22,163 nt of DNA, from NCBI GenBank assembly GCA_964370215.1, contig CAYJIM010000038.1, positions 1 to 22,163 of the forward strand. Reading direction: 5' to 3'. The notes under the pieces are model-generated. The model made no database searches and was not told the DNA's origin. It worked only from the letters and a program-made list of their open reading frames with translations. The DNA is from Massiliimalia sp964370215 (GTDB taxonomy: Bacteria; Bacillota; Clostridia; Oscillospirales; Ruminococcaceae). This document shows, piece by piece, positions 7,218-15,411 of the stretch (its first letter is position 1; the number at the start of each line of letters is the position of its first letter). Made by a program: the position numbers and the translations under genes.

Positions 7218-9032
7218 ATGAAGCGGTTGTTGCACTGGATCAATGGGCGTATCATCACAAAATTTTTCTGTCTCATTTTACTTGCGGTCATCCTGCCGAT
7301 GGCCGTTGTTTCTGTGCTGATGACAAGCAGTACCGAGGACTATATCTATCAAGAGCGTGTCCTTGAATTGGAAGAGCAGTTACAAGCTGACCTTGCACGA
7401 TTGGACAGTGCCATGACCGTCTGCATGAACATCGGCATGACCTTTGTCCGAAACGACTCCTTTTTGGCGGTACTGCGTCAGTCAGAAAGTTCTGCCTATA
7501 TCATCACCAACAGCTTTACCGAAGTGCTGGTCGGGGTGGAGAATTTGAACTTTGAGGCCTCCCAGTTTGTCGACATCACCTTCATTGACCAAAACTTGGT
7601 CGCACATACCAACTGGAATGACAATACTGCCTTAACCAAACGAACAGAGGTGGTGCAATTGGTGGAAAAGGCCAAGGCACAGCAGGGGTTCTTTTTCTGG
7701 GAGACAGTTGCCACCTCTTCTGCGGCCACTGCCACCATTGCCACCCCACCCTCCCTTGTGTTTGCACTCTACGATCCACAAAACACCACACAGTATCTTG
7801 GTACTTTTATCATCGGCATCAAGGAAGACTACTTACAGGAAATTTTTCAACGGTCGCAAGCGACGGAAAGTTTTGTTTGCTTGATGTCCGAGGAGGGGGA
7901 ATCGGTGCGTTTGGACACCGGTACAGCGTTCCCCCTTCCCTTTGATGAGGTGACGACGGTGACCCGTGCCACTGTTTCCGGCAGGAATTATCTGGTGCAA
8001 ACAGGCGTATTCCCCCCCGTTTGGCAACAAGGTGGACAACCGGTGACGGTATATCGCTTTGTGCCAACCGACGCCATCACCGCAACGCTGACCGATTATA
8101 TTCTACAGATCAACCTCATGTGGATTGTTGGTATCGTCTCGGTACTGATCATTGCGTTTTTCATCATCCGCAAGTTGGTCACCCCGTTGACCCTCCTTTC
8201 CGGTTCGATGATCCGCTACAGTGAAGATCAAACCGTCGCCCCATTGGACTGCAAGCGTGCCGACGAAATCGGCGACCTCAACCGTGCCTTTCTATCCATG
8301 GCAGAAAATATTGAACGCCTGATCCACAACATCCAAGTCGAAAGCCGCTTCAAAGAGCAGTATCATTATGAGGCGCTGATGGCACAGCTCACCCCCCACT
8401 TTCTGTTCAACACCCTCAACACCATCCGCTTTATGGCGCTGATACAAAAAGCGGACAACATTGTGCAGTGCATCGACTCCCTCGCAAACCTTTTGCGCTA
8501 CAGCATGAACAAGGAGGGGGAAATCGTCTCCCTTTCCGAAGAGCTTTTGCAGATACAAAGCTATGTCGACATTCAAAATTTTCGCTACGGCAATCGTGTG
8601 CAACTCATGGTGCATGTGCCGACTGCGCTACAGTCGCTACAGGTGGTCAAGTTTGCACTGCAACCCATTGTGGAAAACTGCATCAAGCACGGCATTGACC
8701 CCAAACAGCAACATGGAAAAATTGACATCTCGGCAAGCTGTTCCGACGAGGGATTATACTTGACGGTGACCGACAACGGTGCCGGCATCGATGCGGCATT
8801 GATCGAACAAATCATGCAAAAAAATGCACAGGAAACGCCCCCCAATGCGGTGACGGGCATTGGTATCCACCATGTTCACCAGCGGATCAAGAGCCTGTAT
8901 GGTGAGGATTATGGGTTGGAGCTGCTCAGTCAATCCGGACAGTATACCATGGTGGTGGTGCACCTGCCGATCATAAACCCCGACAACACACCAAGAGGAG
9001 AAGCGGATGAAAAAGGTATTGCTGGTAGATGA
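7218..9032 (+). CDS. YesM-like membrane sensor histidine kinase
   Basis: The 604-aa sensor kinase would pair with the response regulator encoded next. A membrane helix at about residues 17-36 is followed by a roughly 250-residue extracytoplasmic sensor region, a second helix at about 295-318 (WIVGIVSVLIIAFFI), a HAMP-like linker (ADEIGDLNRAF), and a His_kinase domain in which LTPHFLFNTLNTI puts the phosphoacceptor at His394. The ATP-binding part shows an N box (PIVENCIKHGI), DNGAGID and GIGIHHVHQRI. Kinases of this class often sense extracellular carbohydrate, directly or via a binding protein, and control nearby ABC importers. The start at 7218 has GGGAGG six bases upstream. Its last 26 bases overlap the regulator gene. 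Confidence 0.93.
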   Translation: MKRLLHWINGRIITKFFCLILLAVILPMAVVSVLMTSSTEDYIYQERVLELEEQLQADLARLDSAMTVCMNIGMTFVRNDSFLAVLRQSESSAYIITNSFTEVLVGVENLNFEASQFVDITFIDQNLVAHTNWNDNTALTKRTEVVQLVEKAKAQQGFFFWETVATSSAATATIATPPSLVFALYDPQNTTQYLGTFIIGIKEDYLQEIFQRSQATESFVCLMSEEGESVRLDTGTAFPLPFDEVTTVTRATVSGRNYLVQTGVFPPVWQQGGQPVTVYRFVPTDAITATLTDYILQINLMWIVGIVSVLIIAFFIIRKLVTPLTLLSGSMIRYSEDQTVAPLDCKRADEIGDLNRAFLSMAENIERLIHNIQVESRFKEQYHYEALMAQLTPHFLFNTLNTIRFMALIQKADNIVQCIDSLANLLRYSMNKEGEIVSLSEELLQIQSYVDIQNFRYGNRVQLMVHVPTALQSLQVVKFALQPIVENCIKHGIDPKQQHGKIDISASCSDEGLYLTVTDNGAGIDAALIEQIMQKNAQETPPNAVTGIGIHHVHQRIKSLYGEDYGLELLSQSGQYTMVVVHLPIINPDNTPRGEADEKGIAGR

Positions 9033-10551
9033 TGAATTTTTGGTACGGGTGGGGCTGCGTGCCATTGTCGATTGGCAGGCGCACGGCTATGACATTGTCG
9101 GGGAAGCAGGGGACGGCAAGGAAGCCCTTGATTTGATCGAGAAAACAAGACCCGATATTGTCATCACCGATATTATGATGCAGCCGATGGACGGAATCTC
9201 TCTCATCAAGGCCTGTAAAGAGCGGTTTGGTGCGGTGCAGTTTGTGGTACTCAGCAGTTACAACGATTACGACAATGTCAGACAGGCGATGAAGTGTGGG
9301 GCGGTCGATTACATCTTCAAATTGACGTTGACCGAAGAGGGCATTTTGGAGGTACTGGATGAACTGGTGGTGACGCTACCCGAGCCACTCGACCAACCGC
9401 CCAAAGAAGCCCTTTCGCCCACACGCTTTTTCAAACGACTATTGGGTGGTGAGGCACACCTGCTGTCGAGTGAAGATGTAGCCACCATGAAAGCAATGCT
9501 TCCGCCCACCGACAACGGACAGTGGCTTTTTTTGTTGCAGGTGATCGACGGGTTTTCCTTGCTTGTCTGGCAAAAACGGCAACGGGTGCTTTCCTTTGCG
9601 GTGCAAAATATTTTAGAGGAAGTACTCGACACGGTCGGTGGCAGGGTGGCGACGTTGGAAAACGGGGAGCTTTTGGCGATCCTACCTGTCGATCAAGCGG
9701 TGCTCAGACGTTGTTTTTCTCAATACACCGAATACCTTTCCCGTTATCTACAAGTCACCGTCACGGCAACCACGACGGTGTGCGACCTGCAAACATTGCA
9801 ACAGCGGTATGGGGAGATGCAGGCGTGCTTGTCACAATCCTTTTTTGCAACCGAAGAGACCTCTGTGCTACTGCCGTTGCAAGCGGCGACCGCAGTATCG
9901 TCACCCCCCCTTGACTTTACCGCTTTTCAAAACAGCTTGCTGTGCCGGCACCGACAGGAGAGTGTGCGCATCTTAGAACACACCTTTGACACTCTTTTTG
10001 CATCCTCCCTACAGGCGAGCGAAACAAAGGCCGAACTGATGCGCCTTTACGGGGTGTTTTGCAATCATGCCGACCGTGCCAATTGGGCACAACAGTATCT
10101 GGACGAACAGGGTCTGTCGCTCTACCAAGCGGTGATGACCTATGATCGCTTGACGCAAATCAAAGCGACCTTTTTGTCTTGCCTCACAGGGTATTTTGAT
10201 CAATGTGTCGCTGAGGGCGTTTCGGGACGGCAGGAGATCCATCAATTGAAACAATGGATGAGGGCAAATTTGCAGTCGGCCATTTCGGTCAAACAGCTGG
10301 CGGAGATTGTCAACATGAATGAAAATTACCTGTCCCATCTCTTCAAAAAAGAAGCCGGACAATCCATCACCGAATACCTGACCGCCTTGCGTGTCCAGCG
10401 TGCCAAAGAGTTGCTGGCAGGGACCGATCTGCAAGTACAGGAGGTGGCAGCTGCCATCGGAATGGAAAACACCAATTATTTTAGCAGTCTGTTCAAAAAG
10501 GAAACGGGGCAAAACCCCAAAGAATTTCGGAGAACCGTCAAAGAAAATTAA
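9007..10551 (+). CDS. YesN-like response regulator with AraC-type DNA-binding domain
   Basis: The 514-aa response regulator has an N-terminal receiver domain with the acidic pair D8/D9, phosphoacceptor Asp55 (IVITDIMM), the switch Ser in LSSYNDY and the conserved Lys in DYIFK. A long middle region (about 130-400) has no recognised motif, as is usual in YesN proteins. The C-terminal 100 residues carry two AraC-type helix-turn-helix units (ISVKQLAEIVNMNENYLSHL and VQEVAAAIGMENTNYFSSLF). It starts inside the end of the kinase gene with AGAGGAGAAG before the ATG, so the two are translationally coupled. Its likely target is the solute-binding-protein promoter just downstream. Confidence 0.94.
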   Translation: MKKVLLVDDEFLVRVGLRAIVDWQAHGYDIVGEAGDGKEALDLIEKTRPDIVITDIMMQPMDGISLIKACKERFGAVQFVVLSSYNDYDNVRQAMKCGAVDYIFKLTLTEEGILEVLDELVVTLPEPLDQPPKEALSPTRFFKRLLGGEAHLLSSEDVATMKAMLPPTDNGQWLFLLQVIDGFSLLVWQKRQRVLSFAVQNILEEVLDTVGGRVATLENGELLAILPVDQAVLRRCFSQYTEYLSRYLQVTVTATTTVCDLQTLQQRYGEMQACLSQSFFATEETSVLLPLQAATAVSSPPLDFTAFQNSLLCRHRQESVRILEHTFDTLFASSLQASETKAELMRLYGVFCNHADRANWAQQYLDEQGLSLYQAVMTYDRLTQIKATFLSCLTGYFDQCVAEGVSGRQEIHQLKQWMRANLQSAISVKQLAEIVNMNENYLSHLFKKEAGQSITEYLTALRVQRAKELLAGTDLQVQEVAAAIGMENTNYFSSLFKKETGQNPKEFRRTVKEN

Positions 10552-10559
10552 AGATGAAC

Positions 10560-10595
10560 AGGGTCGTGTGGCAGTTTTTTCTGCGACACGACCCT
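10560..10595 (+). terminator. Terminator-like hairpin after the response regulator gene
   Basis: The arms AGGGTCGTGTGGCAG and CTGCGACACGACCCT form a 15-bp stem with one mismatch around a TTTTTT loop. Only TGTTGTT follows, so the U-tract is poor. It begins nine bases after the stop codon and separates the two-component genes from the transporter genes. Confidence 0.6.
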
Positions 10596-10641
10596 TGTTG
10601 TTACAAAGAGCGATGAAAAACAAACAGATTGCCAAGTTGTG

Positions 10642-10674
10642 TGTATGGCGTACAGGTTGCTGTTGCGGTATAAT
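10642..10674 (+). promoter_or_regulatory. Probable promoter and operator of the transporter operon
   Basis: A perfect TATAAT lies at 10669-10674, 65 bases before the binding-protein ATG. No good -35 box is found at the right distance, as expected for an activator-dependent promoter. At the -35 position sits a small palindrome, TGTA-N5-TACA (10642-10654). That the YesN-like regulator binds there is inference. The site is off by one base in spacing from a catabolite (cre) consensus. Confidence 0.4.
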
Positions 10675-10738
10675 AAGAGCAACACAAAAATTCGTGTGAA
10701 TAAGCGAAAATGAAACAAGGTATGAGGAGGAATTTACT

Positions 10739-12130
10739 ATGGCAACAAAGAAAAAATTAACGGCAATCGCATTGGCGGCAACCCTGTTATTGAGTGTGAC
10801 CGCTTGTGGACAACCGGCCCCAACCGATTCGGCACAGACAGACGGGGGGCAAGCCACCGATACTGCGGATACCGGCGACGGCGAAAAAGAACCGGTGGTC
10901 TTACGTGTTTGGGGTGGGGTACCGGAAGAATCGGGACCTACCGATGTCAGTGAAGCATTCAACGAAGCCTATGCCGATCAGGGCATCTCGGTGGAATACA
11001 CCCGCTTTGTCAACGACGATGAGGGCAACTTGAAACTGGAAACCACCTTGATGTCGGGACAAGGGGTGGATCTGTTCATCACCTACAGCTTGGCAACGCT
11101 CGAAAAACGGGTACAGGGCAACATGACCGCAGACCTCACCCCTTACATCGAAGCAGAGGGGCTTGATATTGGTGCAAGCTTTGGTCCGATGGCAGAGGCC
11201 TATGAAATGGACGGCAAGTACTACGGCATTCCAACCAAAGTAGACTACTATGGCATGATGCTCAATGTCGACATGTTTGAAGCGGCAGGCATTCCCATCC
11301 CAACCGAGTGGACCTATTCGGAGTTTCGTGAAATCGCCAAACAGCTGACAACCGGCGAGGGTGATGACAAGGTGTACGGTGCCTTCTTAAACACCCAACA
11401 GGATATTTTGATGGGTACCGGCTGGTGCGCTTACTCTCTGGGCGGGGACTGGATGTACAAAGACGGCAATGACGACAGCCAAACAAACTTTGAAGATCCG
11501 CTCGTCAAAGAATCACTCCAATTGGTATACGACATGATGAACGTCGACCAAAGTGTGCCAACCCACACCGATTCGGTCACCCAAAAACTGTCGCAAGAGG
11601 GGATGTTCCTCACCGGCAAAGCGGCGATGTCCATCGGCCCTTGGATTGTCCGCAGTGTCAAGGATTTGGAAAACTATCCACATGACTTCCAAACGGCATT
11701 TGCCCCATACCCTGTTTCTGATTTGGCAGATGCCCCTTACCAACAGGGTGGTGCAGGTGACCTGCTCAGCATCAGTGCCAACAGCGAACATCAAGAGGAA
11801 GCGTGGGAGTACCTCTATTGGTATGCCACTGAAGGGATGATCGACATGGTACCGGGTGGACGGGTGCCGCTCTACAACGGCTACGATTTGGAAGCGGTCA
11901 CCACCGACTTTATCGGTGACTTTGAAGAATATTTGGATCCTGTGACCACCGAGTCGATCCTCATTGCGCCGCGCGACAATTGTGCCATTGCCACCATCAC
12001 CACCAAGGCACCGGAAATTGACCGCATCATCCGTGAGGAAGTGGAAGGGGTCTTGACCGGCAACATCACCGTCGACGAAGGTCTTGCCAACATGCAACAA
12101 CGTGGTGATGAAATGCTACAAGGATCTTAA
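10739..12130 (+). CDS. ABC transporter solute-binding lipoprotein (sugar type, family 1)
   Basis: This 463-aa extracellular binding protein captures the solute and passes it to the two permeases encoded downstream. The N-terminus has a lysine-rich start, a hydrophobic stretch and a lipobox VTAC, giving lipid-modified Cys23. A flexible linker rich in D, T, Q and G (about residues 25-50) follows. The body shows features of carbohydrate-binding family 1 proteins: VVLRVWGG near the start, KYYGIPTKVDYYGMMLNVDMF in the middle, and LTGKAAMSIGPWIV. The length and setting match MalE/UgpB-type proteins, but the ligand cannot be deduced. GGAGG lies eight bases before the ATG. Codon usage resembles that of its neighbours. 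Confidence 0.92.
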   Translation: MATKKKLTAIALAATLLLSVTACGQPAPTDSAQTDGGQATDTADTGDGEKEPVVLRVWGGVPEESGPTDVSEAFNEAYADQGISVEYTRFVNDDEGNLKLETTLMSGQGVDLFITYSLATLEKRVQGNMTADLTPYIEAEGLDIGASFGPMAEAYEMDGKYYGIPTKVDYYGMMLNVDMFEAAGIPIPTEWTYSEFREIAKQLTTGEGDDKVYGAFLNTQQDILMGTGWCAYSLGGDWMYKDGNDDSQTNFEDPLVKESLQLVYDMMNVDQSVPTHTDSVTQKLSQEGMFLTGKAAMSIGPWIVRSVKDLENYPHDFQTAFAPYPVSDLADAPYQQGGAGDLLSISANSEHQEEAWEYLYWYATEGMIDMVPGGRVPLYNGYDLEAVTTDFIGDFEEYLDPVTTESILIAPRDNCAIATITTKAPEIDRIIREEVEGVLTGNITVDEGLANMQQRGDEMLQGS

Positions 12131-12165
12131 GATGGACAACTTGGTTGTAGAATTTTGACCATCTG

Positions 12166-12197
12166 GGGCAGAGGGCGACAAGCTGTCTGCCCTTTTT
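12166..12197 (+). terminator. Intercistronic hairpin between binding protein and permease genes
   Basis: The arms GGGCAGA and TCTGCCC, with a smaller inner GACA/TGTC pairing, are followed directly by TTTTT. It lies between the binding-protein stop and the first permease start. It probably ends a share of the transcripts, giving more binding protein than permease, as is common in importer operons. Confidence 0.7.
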
Positions 12198-12219
12198 CAT
12201 AGAAAGAAGGTGTTCCACT

Positions 12220-13104
12220 TTGATCAACAAAAAACAATTGAAAATCGACCTTTCGGGGTACCTGTTCATTCTGCCAAACGTCATCGGCATGATTGTCTTT
12301 ACCCTCATTCCCATGGTGTTTTCCCTTATCATCTCCTTTACCGACTGGGACTACACCCAAGGGCTTGGCAACTGGAACTGGATCGGTCTGGAAAACTACA
12401 TTGAAATGTGGACCGACCAATGGTTTACCGATGCACTGATCAACACGGTGTTGTTTGCCGCTGTCACGGTACCCATCATCCTGTGTACGGCCATGGTACT
12501 CGCCGTATTGATTGACAACTTTTGCTTTGCAAAACTGCCCTTGCGTCTTGCCATGTTCATGCCCTACATCTCCAACATCGTTGCGGTGTCCATCGTTTGG
12601 GTCATGATGTACTCCCCGTGGGGGCCCATCACCCAAGCAGTTGAGCTGTTTGGCATCGATGCCCCACAGTGGCTTGGGGACTACAACTGGGCGCTGCCGG
12701 CGGTCATGCTGATGGCGGTCTGGGGTGGTATTGGGTACTGTATTATGATCTACACCTCCGCCATCCAAGGCCTTCCTGCCGATGTGTATGAAGCCGCTTC
12801 CATTGATGGTGCCAGTGAGGTGAAAAAGTTTTTCACCCTCACCGTCCCTTTCCTCTCCCCGACTACCTTTTTCCTGCTCATCACCCAATTGATCGGGGCA
12901 TTTCAGGTCTTCGCACAAATCCAGATCATGACCCGTGGGGGACCGGGGTCTTCCACCAACACCTTGGTGTACTACATCTATACCGCAGCATTCAACTTCT
13001 ACCGCATGGGGTATGGTGCGGCGATGTCATTCATTCTATTCATCATCCTATTTGCGGTGACGCTCATACAATGGCGTGGTCAGCAAAAATGGGTCAGTTA
13101 TTGA
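12220..13104 (+). CDS. ABC transporter permease, MalF/UgpA type
   Basis: The 294-aa inner-membrane permease of a carbohydrate-type importer is hydrophobic with about six membrane helices. It carries the EAA loop (YEAASIDGASEVKKFFTLTV, at about residues 190-210) that contacts the ATPase. The best start is TTG at 12220, which gives a short charged N-terminus (INKKQLKIDLSG) and has GAAGG nine bases upstream. No ATG fits before the first helix. It lies in tandem with the second permease, 13 bases apart. Confidence 0.93.
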   Translation: MINKKQLKIDLSGYLFILPNVIGMIVFTLIPMVFSLIISFTDWDYTQGLGNWNWIGLENYIEMWTDQWFTDALINTVLFAAVTVPIILCTAMVLAVLIDNFCFAKLPLRLAMFMPYISNIVAVSIVWVMMYSPWGPITQAVELFGIDAPQWLGDYNWALPAVMLMAVWGGIGYCIMIYTSAIQGLPADVYEAASIDGASEVKKFFTLTVPFLSPTTFFLLITQLIGAFQVFAQIQIMTRGGPGSSTNTLVYYIYTAAFNFYRMGYGAAMSFILFIILFAVTLIQWRGQQKWVSY

Positions 13105-13117
13105 GGAGGGAGATCGC

Positions 13118-13981
13118 GTGTTACAACAAAACCAAAAAACCAAAACGCTACTACTGCGCATCGCCCTCACCCTACTCATTGGGGCGTTTGCCTTTACGAT
13201 GATCGTCCCCTTTTTGTGGATGCTGTCCGCCTCGATGAAAATCGGTGCCGACGTGTTGGAACTGCCCATCGTCTGGATTCCCGATTACTTTTATCCCGAC
13301 AACTACTTGCAGGTCTGGAATGTCGGTGGAACCGCAGACCGAGACTATCACTTTGACATCGCCTATTTCAACTCGTTGAAAATTGCCGTCATCAATGTCA
13401 TTGGCGCGGTGCTCACCAGTGCTTCGGCAGGGTATGCCTTTGCCAAAATCAAATTTCGTGGGCGCAACGCCATTTTCTTAATTTACTTAGCGACGATGAT
13501 GATCCCCTCGCAGGTTACCCTCATTCCAAAGTTCACCATCTTTGCAGAACTCGGTTTGATGGGCACCCACTGGACACTCATTCTCCCCGGGCTCATCACC
13601 ATCACAGGGACCTTTTTGATGCGTCAATATTTCATGCAAATTTCCGACGAAATCAAAGAGGCCGCCTTCATTGACGGGGCAGGGGAATTTCGCATCTGGT
13701 GGCAGATCATGCTACCAATGGCAAAACCCTCGATGGCCTCGCTTGCCATGGTCGTCTTTTTATGGAACTGGAACAACTACCTCGAAGCGTTGATCTTTTT
13801 GAACGACTGGCGGATGTACACCATTCCGGTGTCGCTCACAAACTTCATCGAGGAAAGCACCACCGAATACAATTTGGTCATGGCAGCCTCCGCTTCGGCA
13901 CTCATTCCGGTGTTTGCGGTCTTCTTACTGGGACAACGGTTTTTTGTCAAAGGGCTGATGTCAGGGGCAGTCAAAGGGTAA
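13118..13981 (+). CDS. ABC transporter permease, MalG/UgpE type
   Basis: The 287-aa permease partner of the preceding gene has a first helix at about residues 13-38 and the EAA loop (KEAAFIDGAGEFRIWWQIML) at about 185-205. GTG at 13118 is chosen because AGGAGGG lies seven bases upstream. An in-frame ATG at 13076 lies inside the previous gene and has no such site. No ATP-binding subunit is encoded in this window, so the importer probably uses a shared MsmK/UgpC-type ATPase encoded elsewhere. Two GTAGGG-type palindromes follow before the oxidoreductase genes. Confidence 0.93.
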   Translation: MLQQNQKTKTLLLRIALTLLIGAFAFTMIVPFLWMLSASMKIGADVLELPIVWIPDYFYPDNYLQVWNVGGTADRDYHFDIAYFNSLKIAVINVIGAVLTSASAGYAFAKIKFRGRNAIFLIYLATMMIPSQVTLIPKFTIFAELGLMGTHWTLILPGLITITGTFLMRQYFMQISDEIKEAAFIDGAGEFRIWWQIMLPMAKPSMASLAMVVFLWNWNNYLEALIFLNDWRMYTIPVSLTNFIEESTTEYNLVMAASASALIPVFAVFLLGQRFFVKGLMSGAVKG

Positions 13982-13989
13982 TGTGAACA

Positions 13990-14016
13990 GTAGGGGCGAT
14001 TCACGAATCGCCCGCC
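13990..14016 (+). repeat. GTAGGG-type palindromic repeat, copy 6
   Basis: The sequence is GTAGGGGCGATTC, loop ACG (partly paired), then AATCGCCCGCC. The stem is GGGCGATT / AATCGCCC. The same stem version is found at 17398. Confidence 0.8.
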
Positions 14017-14043
14017 GGTTTCCCACATCGTTTTCATTGTGCT

Positions 14044-14068
14044 GTAGGGGCGACCTTTGGTCATCCGC
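14044..14068 (+). repeat. GTAGGG-type palindromic repeat, copy 7
   Basis: The sequence is GTAGGGGCGACC, TTT, then GGTCATCCGC. It is like copy 4 with one change in the 3' arm. It ends 23 bases before the first oxidoreductase ATG, so it lies within the putative operon. Confidence 0.75.
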
Positions 14069-14091
14069 ATGAAAAGTAAAGGAGTTTTTTT

Positions 14092-15399
14092 ATGAAACAA
14101 TATGCCATGCCGGCAACCTCGTTGCCGATTGCAAAAGAAGTGGACGTCTTGGTCATCGGGGCAGGCCCTGCCGGCTTTTCCGCCGCTGTCTGTGCCGCAC
14201 GAGAGGGGATGAACACCCTCCTGATCGAACAGAGCGGTGACGTCGGCGGTGTCGCCACCATTGGTCTGATGAGCCACTGGACAGGACACACCCAAGGGGG
14301 ATTTTATGAGGAATTGTTGGATCGTTCCTGTGAGGGAAGTGGTGGCACCGATCATGCCTTCAATGGCAACACCCGTCACCTCATCAATCCAGAACGACTC
14401 AAAACCGTCATGCTCGACATGCTACAAGAGGCCGGTGCCTCTTTACGCCTCTACACCTTTGCCTGTGAGGCATTGGTGGAAGAGGGACGCATCGTCGGGG
14501 TGGTGGTGCAGAGTAAATCAGGGCGTGAAGTCATCCTTGCCAAAGTGGTGATCGACGCATCGGGAGATGGCGACATTGCCGCCAGTGCCGGAGCCCCCTT
14601 TTACAAAGGGCGTGAAGAGGACGGCAAAATGCAGCCGATGACCATCATGTTTAAAATTGCCGGTGTCAACACCGATCAGGCTCCTTTCCCCGGTGGCTTT
14701 GAGGATACCGCCGACGTACCCAAAGGGGAAATTCAACAATTGGCAAGGGCAACTCTTGAAAGCCCACTCGGCCATGTGCTCATCTACCGCACCACGTTGC
14801 CTGGGGTGGTCACCATCAACATGACCAACTGCACCGATGTGGATGGTACCAACGTCGACGACTTGACAAAAGCCACCCATTGTTGCCGCCAGCAAATGGA
14901 CAAGGTGCTCGCCTTTTTGAAAGACTGTGCACCGGGCTTTGAGAAGGCCTACATCATCTCCTCCGCTTCCTTTATCGGGGTGCGGGAAACCCGCCACTTC
15001 ATCGGCGATGCGACCATCACCAAAGAGGATATTGAAGAAGCACGTATCTTTGACGATTGGGCGGTCACCAAAGCCCACTTCAACTTTGATGTGCACAACT
15101 TAACCGGTGCCGGTCTGGATGAAACAGGGGCACAGCGTGGCTTTACCCAAACCAAAGGATACACCATTCCCTACGGCTGTTTTGTACCAAAACAAATAGA
15201 AGGACTGCTCCTTGCCGGACGCAACATCTGTGGCACCCACATGGCGCATTCCAACTATCGTGTCATGCCCATCTGTGCCAACATGGGGCAGTCGGTGGCG
15301 GTTGCTGCCGCTTTGTCAATCAAACAAGGGGTTCTGCCACGTCAGCTTGCCGTGACAGATCTACAAACAAGATTACAAGAACTGGGCGTTTGCCCATAA
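14092..15399 (+). CDS. FAD-dependent oxidoreductase (FAD_oxidored type), 435 aa
   Basis: A cytoplasmic flavoprotein without a signal peptide. The N-terminal Rossmann motif is VIGAGPAGFSAAVCAAREG (about residues 19-37), followed by an acidic residue closing strand 2 (LLIEQ) and GGVATIGL. DASGDGDIAA marks the second FAD-contact region. The C-terminal flavin motif is LLAGRNICGTHMAHSNYR. The family is common in Firmicute carbohydrate gene clusters, but its substrates are mostly unknown. AAAGGAG lies seven bases before the ATG. The next gene, another FAD enzyme, starts 12 bases after the stop. Adjacency to the importer suggests it oxidises the imported solute or a derivative; this is inference. 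Confidence 0.85.
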   Translation: MKQYAMPATSLPIAKEVDVLVIGAGPAGFSAAVCAAREGMNTLLIEQSGDVGGVATIGLMSHWTGHTQGGFYEELLDRSCEGSGGTDHAFNGNTRHLINPERLKTVMLDMLQEAGASLRLYTFACEALVEEGRIVGVVVQSKSGREVILAKVVIDASGDGDIAASAGAPFYKGREEDGKMQPMTIMFKIAGVNTDQAPFPGGFEDTADVPKGEIQQLARATLESPLGHVLIYRTTLPGVVTINMTNCTDVDGTNVDDLTKATHCCRQQMDKVLAFLKDCAPGFEKAYIISSASFIGVRETRHFIGDATITKEDIEEARIFDDWAVTKAHFNFDVHNLTGAGLDETGAQRGFTQTKGYTIPYGCFVPKQIEGLLLAGRNICGTHMAHSNYRVMPICANMGQSVAVAAALSIKQGVLPRQLAVTDLQTRLQELGVCP

Positions 15400-15411
15400 A
15401 GGAGAATGACA

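Noticed and set aside
10642..10655. A catabolite-repression (cre) site before the binding-protein gene
   Set aside because: The palindrome has 13 rather than 14 positions, so the central CG is out of register with the cre consensus.
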